Shown: piece by piece, positions 10,001 through 20,200 of the stretch
Layout of the letters: each line of letters starts with the position of its first letter
Position numbering within the stretch: position 1 is the stretch's first letter
Source of the DNA: an uncultured Bacilli bacterium
GTDB lineage: Bacteria; Bacillota_I; Bacilli_A; RF39; UBA660
DNA length: 43,189 nucleotides
Direction: 5' to 3'
Assembly: GCA_947625635.1 (NCBI GenBank)
Contig: CANQPA010000007.1
Coordinates: forward strand, 1 to 43,189
The notes under the pieces: generated by a model
What the model saw: the letters and a program-made list of their open reading frames with translations, nothing else
Databases searched by the model: none
Told to the model about the DNA's origin: nothing
Translations under genes and position numbers: made by a program

Positions 10001-12209
10001 CATAATGGCTAATAGTTGTTACATTAAATTTTTTAACTTGTACAGTGATACTTGTTGGAATAGCTACATTTGTACTATTTCCATTATATCTTATAAGTAT
10101 TGCCTTATTATCTTGTATGATAAATTGCATTCCATCTTGTTCAATTACATCTTTTTTTGATAATCCCCAATATATTGATCTAATGCTTGAGTTCCAATAA
10201 TTACTCCATCCATTTGGTTGACTATCTGACTCACAATAAATTATCAGTGATTTGCAATTATTAAATGCATATCCTTTTATAATTTGTACACTTGATGGTA
10301 TTGTTAAACTTGTTAATGATTTGCAATCAGAAAATGCATATTCTCCTATATTCATTACTCCATCTTCTATTGAAACACTTGCTAATGAAGTACAATTATA
10401 AAATGCATGATCTCCTATACTTATTATACTTGATGGAACTATTATACTTGTTAATGAAGTGCAATTATAAAATGCAGAACTTCCTATACTTTGTACACTT
10501 GATGGAATTGTTATATTTGTTAATGAAGTACAATCAGAAAATGCAAAATCTCCTATATTTTGTACACTTGATGGAATTGTAATACTTGTTAATGATGTAC
10601 ATCGATAAAATGCATAATCTTGTATACTATCTCCACTATTAACAACAGCTTCTTTTAACTTAGTATTTTTAATATTAGAACATGCTATTGCAGGTATATT
10701 TGCATATTCTATTGGGCAATTAGAAAATGCATGATCACCTATACTTATTATACTTGATGGAATTGTTATATTTGTTAATGAATTACAATTGTAAAATGCA
10801 TAATCTGGTATACTTGTTACTCCATCTAACATTTCTTCTGTTATTTCTGTTACTTCTTTACCATTTATTCTTAATGCATTTGATTTAACATTATATAATG
10901 GATTAGAACTAAAATCACTAAATTCAATATTACACCAATCTTTAACTGTTCCTAAATAATTAACTTCTGTTAATGAATCACATTTATAAAATGCATGATT
11001 ATCTATACGTTGTACACATGATGGTATTGTAACTCTTTTTAAATATTTACAATCTGCAAATAAATATTCACCAATTTCTTTAACAAAGTAATTTTTATTA
11101 TTATATGTGAAAGATTCAGGAATGATAACTTCATCATCATTTCCATCGTAACTAATTATTGTTGCTTCATTATCAAAATCTATTTTAAATTGAAATTTTC
11201 CATCTTTCTTATCAGTTATATATGTTGAAAGAAATGCAAAAGCAATAAAAGCAATAAAAAGAACAAGTACTGAAATTAAACTACATATACCTATTTTTTT
11301 AAATGTTTTTAATATTTTAACTTTTCTTTCACTAACTTTCCAATGAACATTTTTATTATTATTAATCCAATTTTTATCCCAAGATTTTGGTTTGGAATAA
11401 ATATCATCACAATAAATATTAAAACCTTTTCTATAAGTAAATGCTGAAGCACCAATGTATGAAACTTTCGATGATAATTCTACTTCTTTTAAAGACCCAC
11501 AGTTATAAAATGCATATTTTGATATAATAGATATATTTGCATAATCAGCAAATCTAATTTTTGATAATTCACCAATACAATCATAATTTAATGATGAGCC
11601 ATAACACAAAGGATTAGAATATTTATTTTCAAATATTATAGTGCACCATGAAGCTAAATGATTAATTTGTACTTCTTTTAACGACTTGCAACCCTTAAAT
11701 GCATTTTTACCAATTTTTATAATATTATTTGTGATTTTTATTTTTTCTAATGATATTGAATCTTTAAAAGCATTTTTATTAATTTGTGTTATAGAATAAT
11801 CTGTAAAATATTTATATAGATCAATATTTCTTTCTTTTCCAATATATTTTTTTATTATTAATTCATTTAAAGAATTCTTTTTATTATGTTCACATATAAA
11901 TAATGATTTTTTCTTTGGAATAAACTTAATATCATATTTTGTATCATTTGATTCAAAAATAATAATACAATTATTTTTAATATGATCAAACGCATGTTCA
12001 TCAATACTTGTAATATTTGATGAAATATTAATAATTTCATATTTATTATCATCTAAAACTTTTGAGTTTTTGATAATATCAGTTTTAGAATGATAATTAA
12101 TTAAATTACCATTAATAATGTTAAAATCTTTATTTCGATGAATAGTATATTCCTTATCTTTTGGTAAAACTAAAAAAGGAATATTATTTTCTTTGTTAAA
12201 TGAATTCAT
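7086..12209 (-). CDS. Giant BspA-like LRR_5 membrane protein, about 1707 aa
   Basis: An N-terminal LRR_5 region (about 60-270) precedes a single strongly hydrophobic segment near residues 306-328 (SLISVLVLFIAFIAFAFL) with basic residues on its N-terminal side. More than 1300 residues of LRR_5 repeats follow, of the form CTSLTxITIPSSVxxIGxxAF. Recurrent inserts (NYLGTIKDWCNIEF, NPIYYAKSLKING, TEITEEMLEGVTSIP) break up the repeats. The topology suggests a cytoplasmic N-terminal LRR head and a long external repeat stalk. No LPXTG motif is seen. I place the start at the ATG at 12209 because GGTGAT sits just before it; the frame opens 15 bases earlier with TTG at 12224. The gene may encode a surface adhesin or scaffold (inference from the BspA family). 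Confidence 0.88.
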   Translation of the reverse strand: MNSFNKENNIPFLVLPKDKEYTIHRNKDFNIINGNLINYHSKTDIIKNSKVLDDNKYEIINISSNITSIDEHAFDHIKNNCIIIFESNDTKYDIKFIPKKKSLFICEHNKKNSLNELIIKKYIGKERNIDLYKYFTDYSITQINKNAFKDSISLEKIKITNNIIKIGKNAFKGCKSLKEVQINHLASWCTIIFENKYSNPLCYGSSLNYDCIGELSKIRFADYANISIISKYAFYNCGSLKEVELSSKVSYIGASAFTYRKGFNIYCDDIYSKPKSWDKNWINNNKNVHWKVSERKVKILKTFKKIGICSLISVLVLFIAFIAFAFLSTYITDKKDGKFQFKIDFDNEATIISYDGNDDEVIIPESFTYNNKNYFVKEIGEYLFADCKYLKRVTIPSCVQRIDNHAFYKCDSLTEVNYLGTVKDWCNIEFSDFSSNPLYNVKSNALRINGKEVTEITEEMLDGVTSIPDYAFYNCNSLTNITIPSSIISIGDHAFSNCPIEYANIPAIACSNIKNTKLKEAVVNSGDSIQDYAFYRCTSLTSITIPSSVQNIGDFAFSDCTSLTNITIPSSVQSIGSSAFYNCTSLTSIIVPSSIISIGDHAFYNCTSLASVSIEDGVMNIGEYAFSDCKSLTSLTIPSSVQIIKGYAFNNCKSLIIYCESDSQPNGWSNYWNSSIRSIYWGLSKKDVIEQDGMQFIIQDNKAILIRYNGNSTNVAIPTSITVQVKKFNVTTISHYAFYDCTSLTNIIIPSSVQNIGDFAFEYCTSLTSVTIPLSVESIGSFAFLNCTSLTRITIPSSVESIFGTSFSNCPIEYANIPSSLISYISKSKLKEIVINSGDSIPDSAFSDCTSLTNITIPSSVQSIGSSAFYHCTSLIEVNYLGTIKEWCNIELNNYYSNSLYYAKSNSLRINGEEVTKITEEMLDGVTRIPSYAFYHCTSLTRITIPSSVQSIGSSAFSNCPIEYANIPSSLISYIPKSKLKEVVINSGASIPSYAFEYCTSLTSITIPSSVQSIGISAFSNCPIEYANIPSSLISYIPKSKLKEVVINSGASILDFAFSDCTSLTNITIPSSVLSIGSYAFLNCTSLTSITIPSSVTNIPNHVFSSCTSLTSIIIPSSVLSIGEYAFAFCRSLTNITIPSSVQSMEDHAFYDCTSLASVTIEDGVTSIGEYAFYDCTSLASVTIGYGVTRIDEYAFYDCISLTNITIPSSVQNIGFAAFDYCTSITEVNYLGTIKDWCNIEFSNSISNPIYYAKSLKINGKELTEITEEMLEGVTSIPNYAFYNCTSLTNVTIPSSVLSIGSYAFLNCTSITEVNYLGTIKDWCNIEFCNSSSNSLYYAKSNALRINGEEVTEITEEMLDGVTSIPNSAFCNCTSLTSITIPLSVQSIGKYAFYNCTSITEVNYLGTIKDWCNIEFCNSSSNSLYYAKSNALRINGEEVTEITEEMLDGVTSIPNSAFCNCTSLTSIIIPSSVLSIGEYAFAFCRSLTNITIPSSVQSMEDHVFAFCRSLTSITIPSSVQNIGSYAFDYCTSLTEVNYLGTIKDWCNIEFSNSSSNPIYYAKSLKINGKELTEITEEMLEGVTSIPNYAFYNCTSLTRITIPSSVLSIGGFSFSYCNSLTDIIIPSNLQSIGQQAFDDCTSLTSIVIPSNLSTIEFGAFYNCTSLTIYCEATDKPSEWNDYWNYSNRPVYWKDQWHYDEYSKPVKNN
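7801..8284 (-). repeat. Near-identical 264-bp tandem repeat inside the giant BspA-like gene
   Basis: The block beginning near 7801 recurs 264 bp later (near 8065) with almost no differences over about 210 bp. Each unit encodes 88 residues: a LRR_5 pair plus the GTIKDWCNIEFCNSSSNSLY insert. The period is a multiple of three, so unit gain or loss keeps frame. Similarity this high, compared with the more diverged repeats elsewhere in the gene, indicates recent duplication or gene conversion. Confidence 0.8.
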
Positions 12210-12346
12210 TATATCACCATCCAAAGTTTATATAAAAATTTATACATGTTTAATAAATGATGCAAAAGACATCCAATAAAAAGTACTATAATATCATTAT
12301 AATAATTAAATTTATAGAACAACTAATGTATTTTCAATCATTTAAT

Positions 12347-13096
12347 TTAGTTGTTATTTCTATTATTTAAACTATCTATTAATTCGCGCAAAAAAGTATT
12401 TTCTATATGATTTTTACCAGTTAAATTAGGAAAGTATTTAATGTTAATATTATTTGGTAATTTATCAATATTTATGTTGGTTAATATTATACTATTATAA
12501 TGCATATCGGCATCAGTATTTAAATATTTTTCTTTAATATAGTCAGCTATATTTTTAATATTTTTATTTGTTTCATCTGATTGACGACCAGCATCATATC
12601 TACTTAGATAATATAATAAATGTGGTAAACTATTATTTCCATTTAATAATTTATAAATAATATATTTATCATATGGTGAATTATCAAATGATATAATTTT
12701 TAACTTACTTATTAATTCATTAAATGAATCAATTGAAATATAATTATAATAATCTAGCTTTTTCACCCAATTAAAAAGAATAGAAAAAATATTTGTTTTA
12801 CCGTTTTCTAAGTCGTTGCTATTATAGTTCTTGTTTTTATATCTAAATTTTTTAAGAAATCTTTCATATATGAAATCTGCATTATCTGATTCACAATCAT
12901 TAAAAAATTTAATAAAATCGTTTATACCATGTTCAAAAAAATCTTTTTTATATAAAATGATGGCAAGTTTTAAAAAATTTAGTAAACGTACAGCACAAAA
13001 ATCAGTACATTCATTTCTTTTATCTAATTTTTTTCCTGATAATGAAGAATTAAAAATTGAAATATTACGATTTAACTCTGATTTATTATTATTCAT
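12347..13096 (-). CDS. Hypothetical protein, 249 aa
   Basis: Not recognised. It is mainly helical, with no signal peptide or membrane segment. The start codon directly follows the TAA of the upstream 351-aa gene (AAGGATAAATAAATG), so the two are translationally coupled and probably act together. The C-terminal part contains ILTNINIDKLPNNINIKYFP, which hints at an alpha/beta element. It is the last small gene before the giant BspA-like gene. Confidence 0.75.
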   Translation of the reverse strand: MNNNKSELNRNISIFNSSLSGKKLDKRNECTDFCAVRLLNFLKLAIILYKKDFFEHGINDFIKFFNDCESDNADFIYERFLKKFRYKNKNYNSNDLENGKTNIFSILFNWVKKLDYYNYISIDSFNELISKLKIISFDNSPYDKYIIYKLLNGNNSLPHLLYYLSRYDAGRQSDETNKNIKNIADYIKEKYLNTDADMHYNSIILTNINIDKLPNNINIKYFPNLTGKNHIENTFLRELIDSLNNRNNN

Positions 13097-14152
13097 TTAT
13101 TTATCCTTTATTTTTTTTGTATATCTAAAATCAATTTTACGCAAGTAACAAATCTTTAGATTTGTATCGTCATCACTGGGACTAACAGTGGATATAAGAT
13201 CAGTAATAAGATCTCTAACCCTATTGTTTAAAGAATCATTCTTATTTTTGTATTTATTACATAATTTGTTAATTCTTTTTTTTATTTTAAAACTATTGTC
13301 TTTTTCCATAAATATTGTATAAAATTCATTATTTATAATAGGAACATAATACAATTTATGATTATCACCTGAGTTTTCATTAATAACATCTAAATCAATT
13401 TTAATTAATTGCTTTATACCATTTTTTTTAAAAATTAAATAAATATCAAAAATTTTAATATATTTTTCTAATAAATCTAATTCGTATTCTCCTTTTAGAT
13501 AAATAATTGACATTATAACATCTTTATTTGAAAATACTGTATTCAAATTATTTAAATATATCTTTAAATCTTTGTCTGTCATATCATTATTATCATCTAA
13601 TTCATTAAGATATTTATATATTATATCGTATTTGTAAACACCACTTTCATTTTCTTTAAAAATATTTTTATATTCAATTAAATCAAACGGAAATCTTTTA
13701 TTATTTTCACTTAAATTACCACTTTTACCATACAAATACATCAAAGCAACAGAATATGGATTATTATATTCTAAAATAGACCTTTTACAATATTCTATAG
13801 CTTTTCTAATATATGACAAACAAGATTCACTGTTATTAGTTTGCACTTCTAACAAATACCTATTGAACAAATTGTATGACATATTAAAACAATAATCCAA
13901 TTTTCTGATTTCTTCTATATAATCATTCTTTTTTGTTTTTAAAGCATTTAAAATTGGATTTAAGACATTCTCATTACCATTTTTATAATTAATTTTTATA
14001 ATTTTATTAATTTCAATTTTCTTACCTTTTGGGCAACCAAATGAACCATCATATAATATTTTAAAATCATTACTTTTGTATTTACTACAATTTTTATCAC
14101 ATCCATTGCATTTAATTATTATAGATTGACTTGATAAATCTAATTCTGCCAT
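13097..14152 (-). CDS. Hypothetical protein with N-terminal Cys cluster, 351 aa
   Basis: The N-terminus carries Cys15, Cys18, Cys22 and Cys40 (KCNGCDKNCSKY, then GCPKG), spacing that could bind a metal such as zinc. The remainder is helical and Lys/Asn-rich, with a TPR-like stretch around residues 85-150 (SCLSYIRKAIEYCKRSILEY, NPYSVALMYLYG). The start is supported by AAGGAGTAAG before the ATG. It lies directly upstream of the 249-aa gene and downstream of the YDG/MBG giant. No function can be named. Its Cys-rich character matches other zinc-ribbon proteins of the cluster. Confidence 0.75.
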   Translation of the reverse strand: MAELDLSSQSIIIKCNGCDKNCSKYKSNDFKILYDGSFGCPKGKKIEINKIIKINYKNGNENVLNPILNALKTKKNDYIEEIRKLDYCFNMSYNLFNRYLLEVQTNNSESCLSYIRKAIEYCKRSILEYNNPYSVALMYLYGKSGNLSENNKRFPFDLIEYKNIFKENESGVYKYDIIYKYLNELDDNNDMTDKDLKIYLNNLNTVFSNKDVIMSIIYLKGEYELDLLEKYIKIFDIYLIFKKNGIKQLIKIDLDVINENSGDNHKLYYVPIINNEFYTIFMEKDNSFKIKKRINKLCNKYKNKNDSLNNRVRDLITDLISTVSPSDDDTNLKICYLRKIDFRYTKKIKDK

Positions 14153-14183
14153 CTTACTCCTTCTTTCTATAATAAACTTCTAC

Positions 14184-14220
14184 AAGGGCTGAAAAATAAA
14201 TAATTAATTTAACAGCCCTT
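14184..14220 (-). terminator. Intercistronic hairpin after the YDG/MBG gene
   Basis: Perfect 8-bp inverted repeat AAGGGCTG (14184-14191) and CAGCCCTT (14213-14220) with a 21-base AT-rich loop, just after the stop of the 2660-aa gene. No T-run follows on the minus strand, so it could be an attenuator or mRNA-stabilising stem rather than a classical terminator. Confidence 0.4.
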
Positions 14221-14235
14221 TAGTTGCTTATAATT

Positions 14236-17200
14236 TTAAAAACTTTGATTCATTGGAACAACACTCATAACACCAGGAATAATTGAAATATTATAATTTT
14301 CTCCTAATTCATTCAAAACATAAGTAGCATTTATATTGGCTTGATGAGGCAAATGATCATTAGTAAAATCATCATCACACTCAAATTTCAATGTTAATAC
14401 ATTTTCAATTTTATCATTTCCTTCAAGACCAATTACTTGATACGTATATTCTCCATGAAAGAGAGCATGCATAAATCTTTCTTGATTATCTATTTTTATA
14501 ATAAGTTCTTTAGGAGTTATTTCAAAATCACATGTTTCTCCATTATAAATTTCATAATTATTATTATTTATTTCAGCTGTTGTTTGATATTTTCCTTTAT
14601 TAATTCCATCACCACTATATGTAATAGATCTCAATAATAATTCTAACTCTCCTTCAACAACATTTTGAATATCAATAACTTTAGGAGATTGCTTTTTAGA
14701 ATTATATACAAATGATGTTTGATTCCACATCAATTGTACTTTCTTTGCTACAATTTCATATTCCTTAACATTTGTATCATCTACATTATAATTTTGATTG
14801 TCTAAACTAGCAGTTACAATATTTGTACCAACATTTTTGCCAGATGATACATATGAAATACTGGCAATTACTTCTTCTTTTTCTTCTGGAACAACATTTT
14901 CAATATCTATTACTTTGGGATATTGAATCACTCCATTATATTCAAATGTTTTTTCTTCCCATATAAATGAAATATTTCTTGGACTAATGGATAATATTGC
15001 AGATATAATCTGAATATCATAATTATCACCTAATTCATTTAAAGAGTAGGTTGCATTAATTGTATAATTACCTTTATTTATAGCTTGAATAGCATTACCA
15101 GAATAAGTAATTGTTAATACATCATCTATTAATTGTGATGAAACTAAATTAGTATATTTAAATGAATATCTATCATTAGATGTGACTTTACCATCATATT
15201 CTCTTTCGATAGAATTTATAATAATAGTTAATGTACGTGCTTGTATATCAAATTGACATTCTTTGCCTTCGTTTATTTGGTAATTTTTATTATCAATTAT
15301 TGCAATTGCTTGATGTGTTCCTTTATTAATTGCTTCACCACTATATGTAATGGATTGAAGCAAATCATATAATTCACCTTCAACAACATTTTGAATGTTA
15401 TAAACATTGGGATGTTGTTTTTCACCATTATAAACTAATGTTGTATTATTCCATTGCAATTGAATATTTCTTGGATTAATGGTTAAATATTCATCAACAA
15501 TTGTAATATTATAATTAGAACCTAATGAATTTAAAGAATATGAAGCAGTGATTAAATATTTTCCTTGATTTATTGCATTAATAGCTTCACCAGAAAAAGT
15601 TAATGTGAAAATGTTGGCATCAACATCACTATTAGCTTTATTTTTAACAACATATTCATATGATTTGCTATAAACTTTACCATCATATTCCTTTTGAGCT
15701 GATTTAATTTCAATTGTTAATGGTCGTTTAGTAATTTCATAAGTACATGTTAATTCATCACTTGAAAAGTAATAATTACTTCTTGACGGAAGTTTAACAG
15801 TCATTTGATGTATTCCAACAAATCTATTACCTTCTGAATATTGAAGTGACTCTAAGATTGCATTTTCTTCATTTTCAACAGCATTAATAATTGATTTAAC
15901 TTTAATTGAATGAATAGTTCCATCATACATAAATTCTTTCAAATCATCCCATTCAACATCAATTAATTTTTGTATTATTTTGCATTCAGCTGTTTCTATA
16001 GTTATATTATAATTAGAACCTAATGACTCTAATTCATATGTTGCATTAAGAATGTATGTACCACAATTTATGGCATTTATAGCAGACCCTGTAAATGTAA
16101 ATGTGGCAACATTTTCAATATGGTCAGTTTTAGCCAAATTAACTACTTGGATGTCACTTACATTATCAAATACAAATTTTTTTCCATCATATGTTTTTTG
16201 ATGTCCAACTAATTGAATAACAATTGATCTTTTTTCAATATTATATGTTTCACTTACTTGATCATTTGCAAAATAATAATTACTATTTAAAGGTAAAGTA
16301 GCTACCATTATATGTTCACCAACATATATTTCATGTCCACTATATATTAATGATTCTAAAACTTCTTTTTCTTCACCTGGTAATACATCTAATAATGATG
16401 ATACTTGGATTGATTTAAGAGTTCCATCATATGTAAATGAACGATTTGTAACCCATTTAGCAGTTATTTTTTTAGGTTGAATTGTATATTGAGCACTTTC
16501 AATTACTACTAAATAATTTCCAAAAAGTTCTTGTTCTTCATATGTTGCATTAATTGTATAATTACCTTTGTTAATTGCATTTAAGGCATCACCATTTGGA
16601 ATTAATGTAATTATATTTTCTAATTGATCAGTTCCCGCAATATTAATAATATCATAACTAAATGGTTGTCCATAAATTTGTCCATCATATATTTTTGATG
16701 TTGCTTTATAACGAATTGTTAATGTTCTTTTTGTTATTTCATATGTTGTTGTAACATAATTATTTTCAAATTTATAGTCACTTGTTTCAGGAAGTGATGC
16801 TCTCATAACATGACTACCTGCTTGTATACTTTCTCCTGAATAAATTAAAGAATTTAGGATGATTTCTTCTTCATCATTTACGGCATCATTAATCACAGAA
16901 ACATGAACACTTTTTGCTAATCCATCATATTCAAACGTCTTATTTGCATCCCATTCCACTGTAATAGGTTTTTGTTGAATAACAAGTTCACCATCGATAA
17001 TATTAACATGATAATTATTACCAAGTTCTGTTAATTGAAAACTTGCTGTAATTACATATTTACCTGTATGAATAGCATTTTTAACTTGATCTGAAATTGT
17101 TAATGTAATAACATTTTTTTCATCATCTGTTGATGCAAGATTTGTAACATCATAATCAAATATATTTTGATATGTTTTACCATCATAAACTTTAGATTTT

Positions 17201-20200
17201 GATTTGAATGTAATTGTAAGTTCTCTTTTTTCAATTTCATAAAATGAACTTATTTGATTAACTTCTTCTCCTGATTCATATCCAAAACAATAATTACTAT
17301 TACTTGGTAATTTAGCAATCATTTCATGTCTTCCTGCTATATTACTTTCTCCAGTATATGTTAAAGAGCCTAAAACTTGAATTGCATCATCATCGGAAAC
17401 TGCATCAACAATTTTAGTAACTTTGATTTGTTTTGTTAATCCATCATAAGTAAATGTTGATTGACTATTCCATTCAACAGTTGTTAACTTTGCATTAATA
17501 ATATATTGTGCAGTTACTATTTGAATATTATAATTAGAACCTAATGTTTCTAATGTATAAGTCGCATCAATAGTGTATGTACCTTTATTTTTTGCATTTA
17601 ATGCTTCATCTTTAATTGTAAGCTTTAAAATATTTTCTTCTTGATCGTTACCTGCTATACCAATTACATGATATAAGAATGTATCTGAATAAACTTGTCC
17701 ATCATATGTTCTTTCAAGTCTTTCATAAACAATTTGTAAATCTTTAGGAACAATTTGGAATGTACAAGAAATATTAGATGTAGCATTATAATTATCATTT
17801 TTTAATATTGCAGTTGTTTGATAATTTCCTTTTACAATTCCTTCACCATTATAAGTTATTGATTCAATAATAGATGATTCTTCAATTGCTACAACATTTT
17901 CAATACGTATTACTGATGGATGTTGATTGAATCCATTATATTCTATTTCTTGATTACTCCATACAAACTCAATATCTCTTGCTTGAATATTATAAGTGTG
18001 AGTTTGATTCATAACAATTTGGTAATTGTCATTATCTAAAACAGCAGATATAGTATATTGACCTTTATTGATGGCAGTAATTCCTTCTCCTTCATATCTA
18101 ATTGAAGTTAATATATTATCAGTTTCTATATCATTTTCAATAGATGAGACATTTGGATATTGAATTTTGCCTTCATAAATAAATGTTTTATCTTCCCATG
18201 TTAATTGAATAGGTCTAGGGGTAATAGATAAGGTACTTGTAATAATTTGAATATTATAATTTGAACCTAATGTTTCTAAAGTGAATTCAGCAGATATAGT
18301 ATATTCGCCTTTATTAATTGCTGAAAGGAATTCACCTTTCTTATTTAATGTTAATACATTTTCTTCACTGTCTGTTGGAGCTAAGCCACTACAAATGTAT
18401 GAATATTCATCATTAAATATTTGTCCATCATATACTTTGGTTTGCGGTTGATATTGAATTGTCAAATTGCGACGTTCAATTTGATAATCTAAAATATCAG
18501 TTCCAACTTGAAAAATATAATCACTACTTTGTGGTAGAATGGCTTTCATTTGATGATTACCTGCATATTGATTTTGACCTTCATAAGTAAGTGAATTTAA
18601 TATTTCACTTTCTTCTCCAGCAACCTCACCAGAAACAGAAATAACTTTAATTTCTTTTATAGTTCCATCATATGTAAAGGTAGTATTCTTCTCCCAATTG
18701 GCAATTAATTCACATTGACTAATAATGCATTCATTAGGAATAACATTTACTTTATAATTTTTGCATAATTCTTTTCTATCGTAATCAGCATCTATTGTAT
18801 ATGTTCCTTTATGAAGAGCACCAATTGCATCACCTTTTAAATGAAGTTCGAATATTTCTGACAATGAATCAGGCATTTCACCTTCTTCAATATAATAATT
18901 CTTTAAAAAATCATCTTCAGTTAAAGCAACACCATCATATATTTTATTAATTAATTCAACTTTAAAACGAATTGTTAATGGTTGAGGATTAATATTATAT
19001 AAATAATGATTATTACTATTAATAATATAGTTTTGATCACTTAATGTTGCATCTAAATAATAACTTCCAACTTCTTTTCCTTCTCCTGTATATGTAAATG
19101 AATTAAGTAATGTATCTAATTCATTTTGAACAGCATTTGTAATATTTGTAACTGTTGGATGTTGATTTTTTCCATTATATATAAATGAATCACCAGACCA
19201 CTCTAATCCAACTTCTCTTTGATTTATAGTTAATTTATTAGACTGAGATGATATTGTATAATTATTCCATTTAATGCCATGTGTACATCCTGCTAAATCT
19301 AAATCTATTGTATATTCACCTTTATTTTTAGCATTCATTACATCATCTTTCATTTTGAATGTTAAAATATCATCTATTGAGTCATTACTAGGTAAATCTA
19401 AAGGATTATATAATGTATAAACATAACTAGTATCTTCAAAATTTTTACTCCACAAATTACCATCATATGTTTTTGTTTGTTCTTTGAATTGTATACATAA
19501 TGGTCTAGGAGTAATTACATATGATATTGTTTGATTGCCATTATCAAAATAATAATTTGTGTTTGATGTTGGTAATGTAACAATAGTTGTATAATCATCT
19601 CCAACATTTATTTCTTTTCCTTGATAAATAAGTGAAGAAAGAATAGAGGCTTCTTCTTGATCTATTTCTCCATTTATTGATTCAACATTAACCCATTGTT
19701 CTAATGAGTTATATTCAAATGTTTGTTTTTGATTCCATACAACAGAAATTTCTTTCCTATTAATAGTATATTTCCCTTGTTTTTGTGTAACATTATAATT
19801 GTCCCATTTTTCTTTATGATATGAAATAGTAGTTAAATCTAATGAAATATCATAATATGAAATCTCAGTTCCATTCCATTTAACATCTTTTGCATTTAAT
19901 ACTTCATTAGAACATGTAAAAGTTATGATTTCATCTAGTGAATCTGTTATAGCTAAACCTTTTACATTATATCTTGGATTAGTTTTTGATTTTAGTTCTT
20001 CTTCACTACAAGGACTAAAATCATTACTTTTTAATTTATTTCCATCATATGTTTTTTCATAATCACCGAAAGTAATTTCAAGTTGTCTTTTTTCTATTTC
20101 AAAATTATGTTCAGGTAAAGAAATAGTATATTTCTTTGTCATATTTGATGGAACAATAGCTTTTAATTTATAATTTCCACTATTAATAGCTTCATCTTGA

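Noticed and set aside
7745-10582. Several Leu/Met-rich plus-strand frames opposite the giant BspA-like gene
   Set aside because: They are antisense readings of the repetitive LRR DNA, lack ribosome sites and mirror the repeat period, so they are shadows.
7086-12209. CRISPR array suggested by regularly repeating DNA
   Set aside because: Repeats lie inside one open frame, have codon-length periods, differ in sequence and encode LRR_5 units; no cas genes are present.
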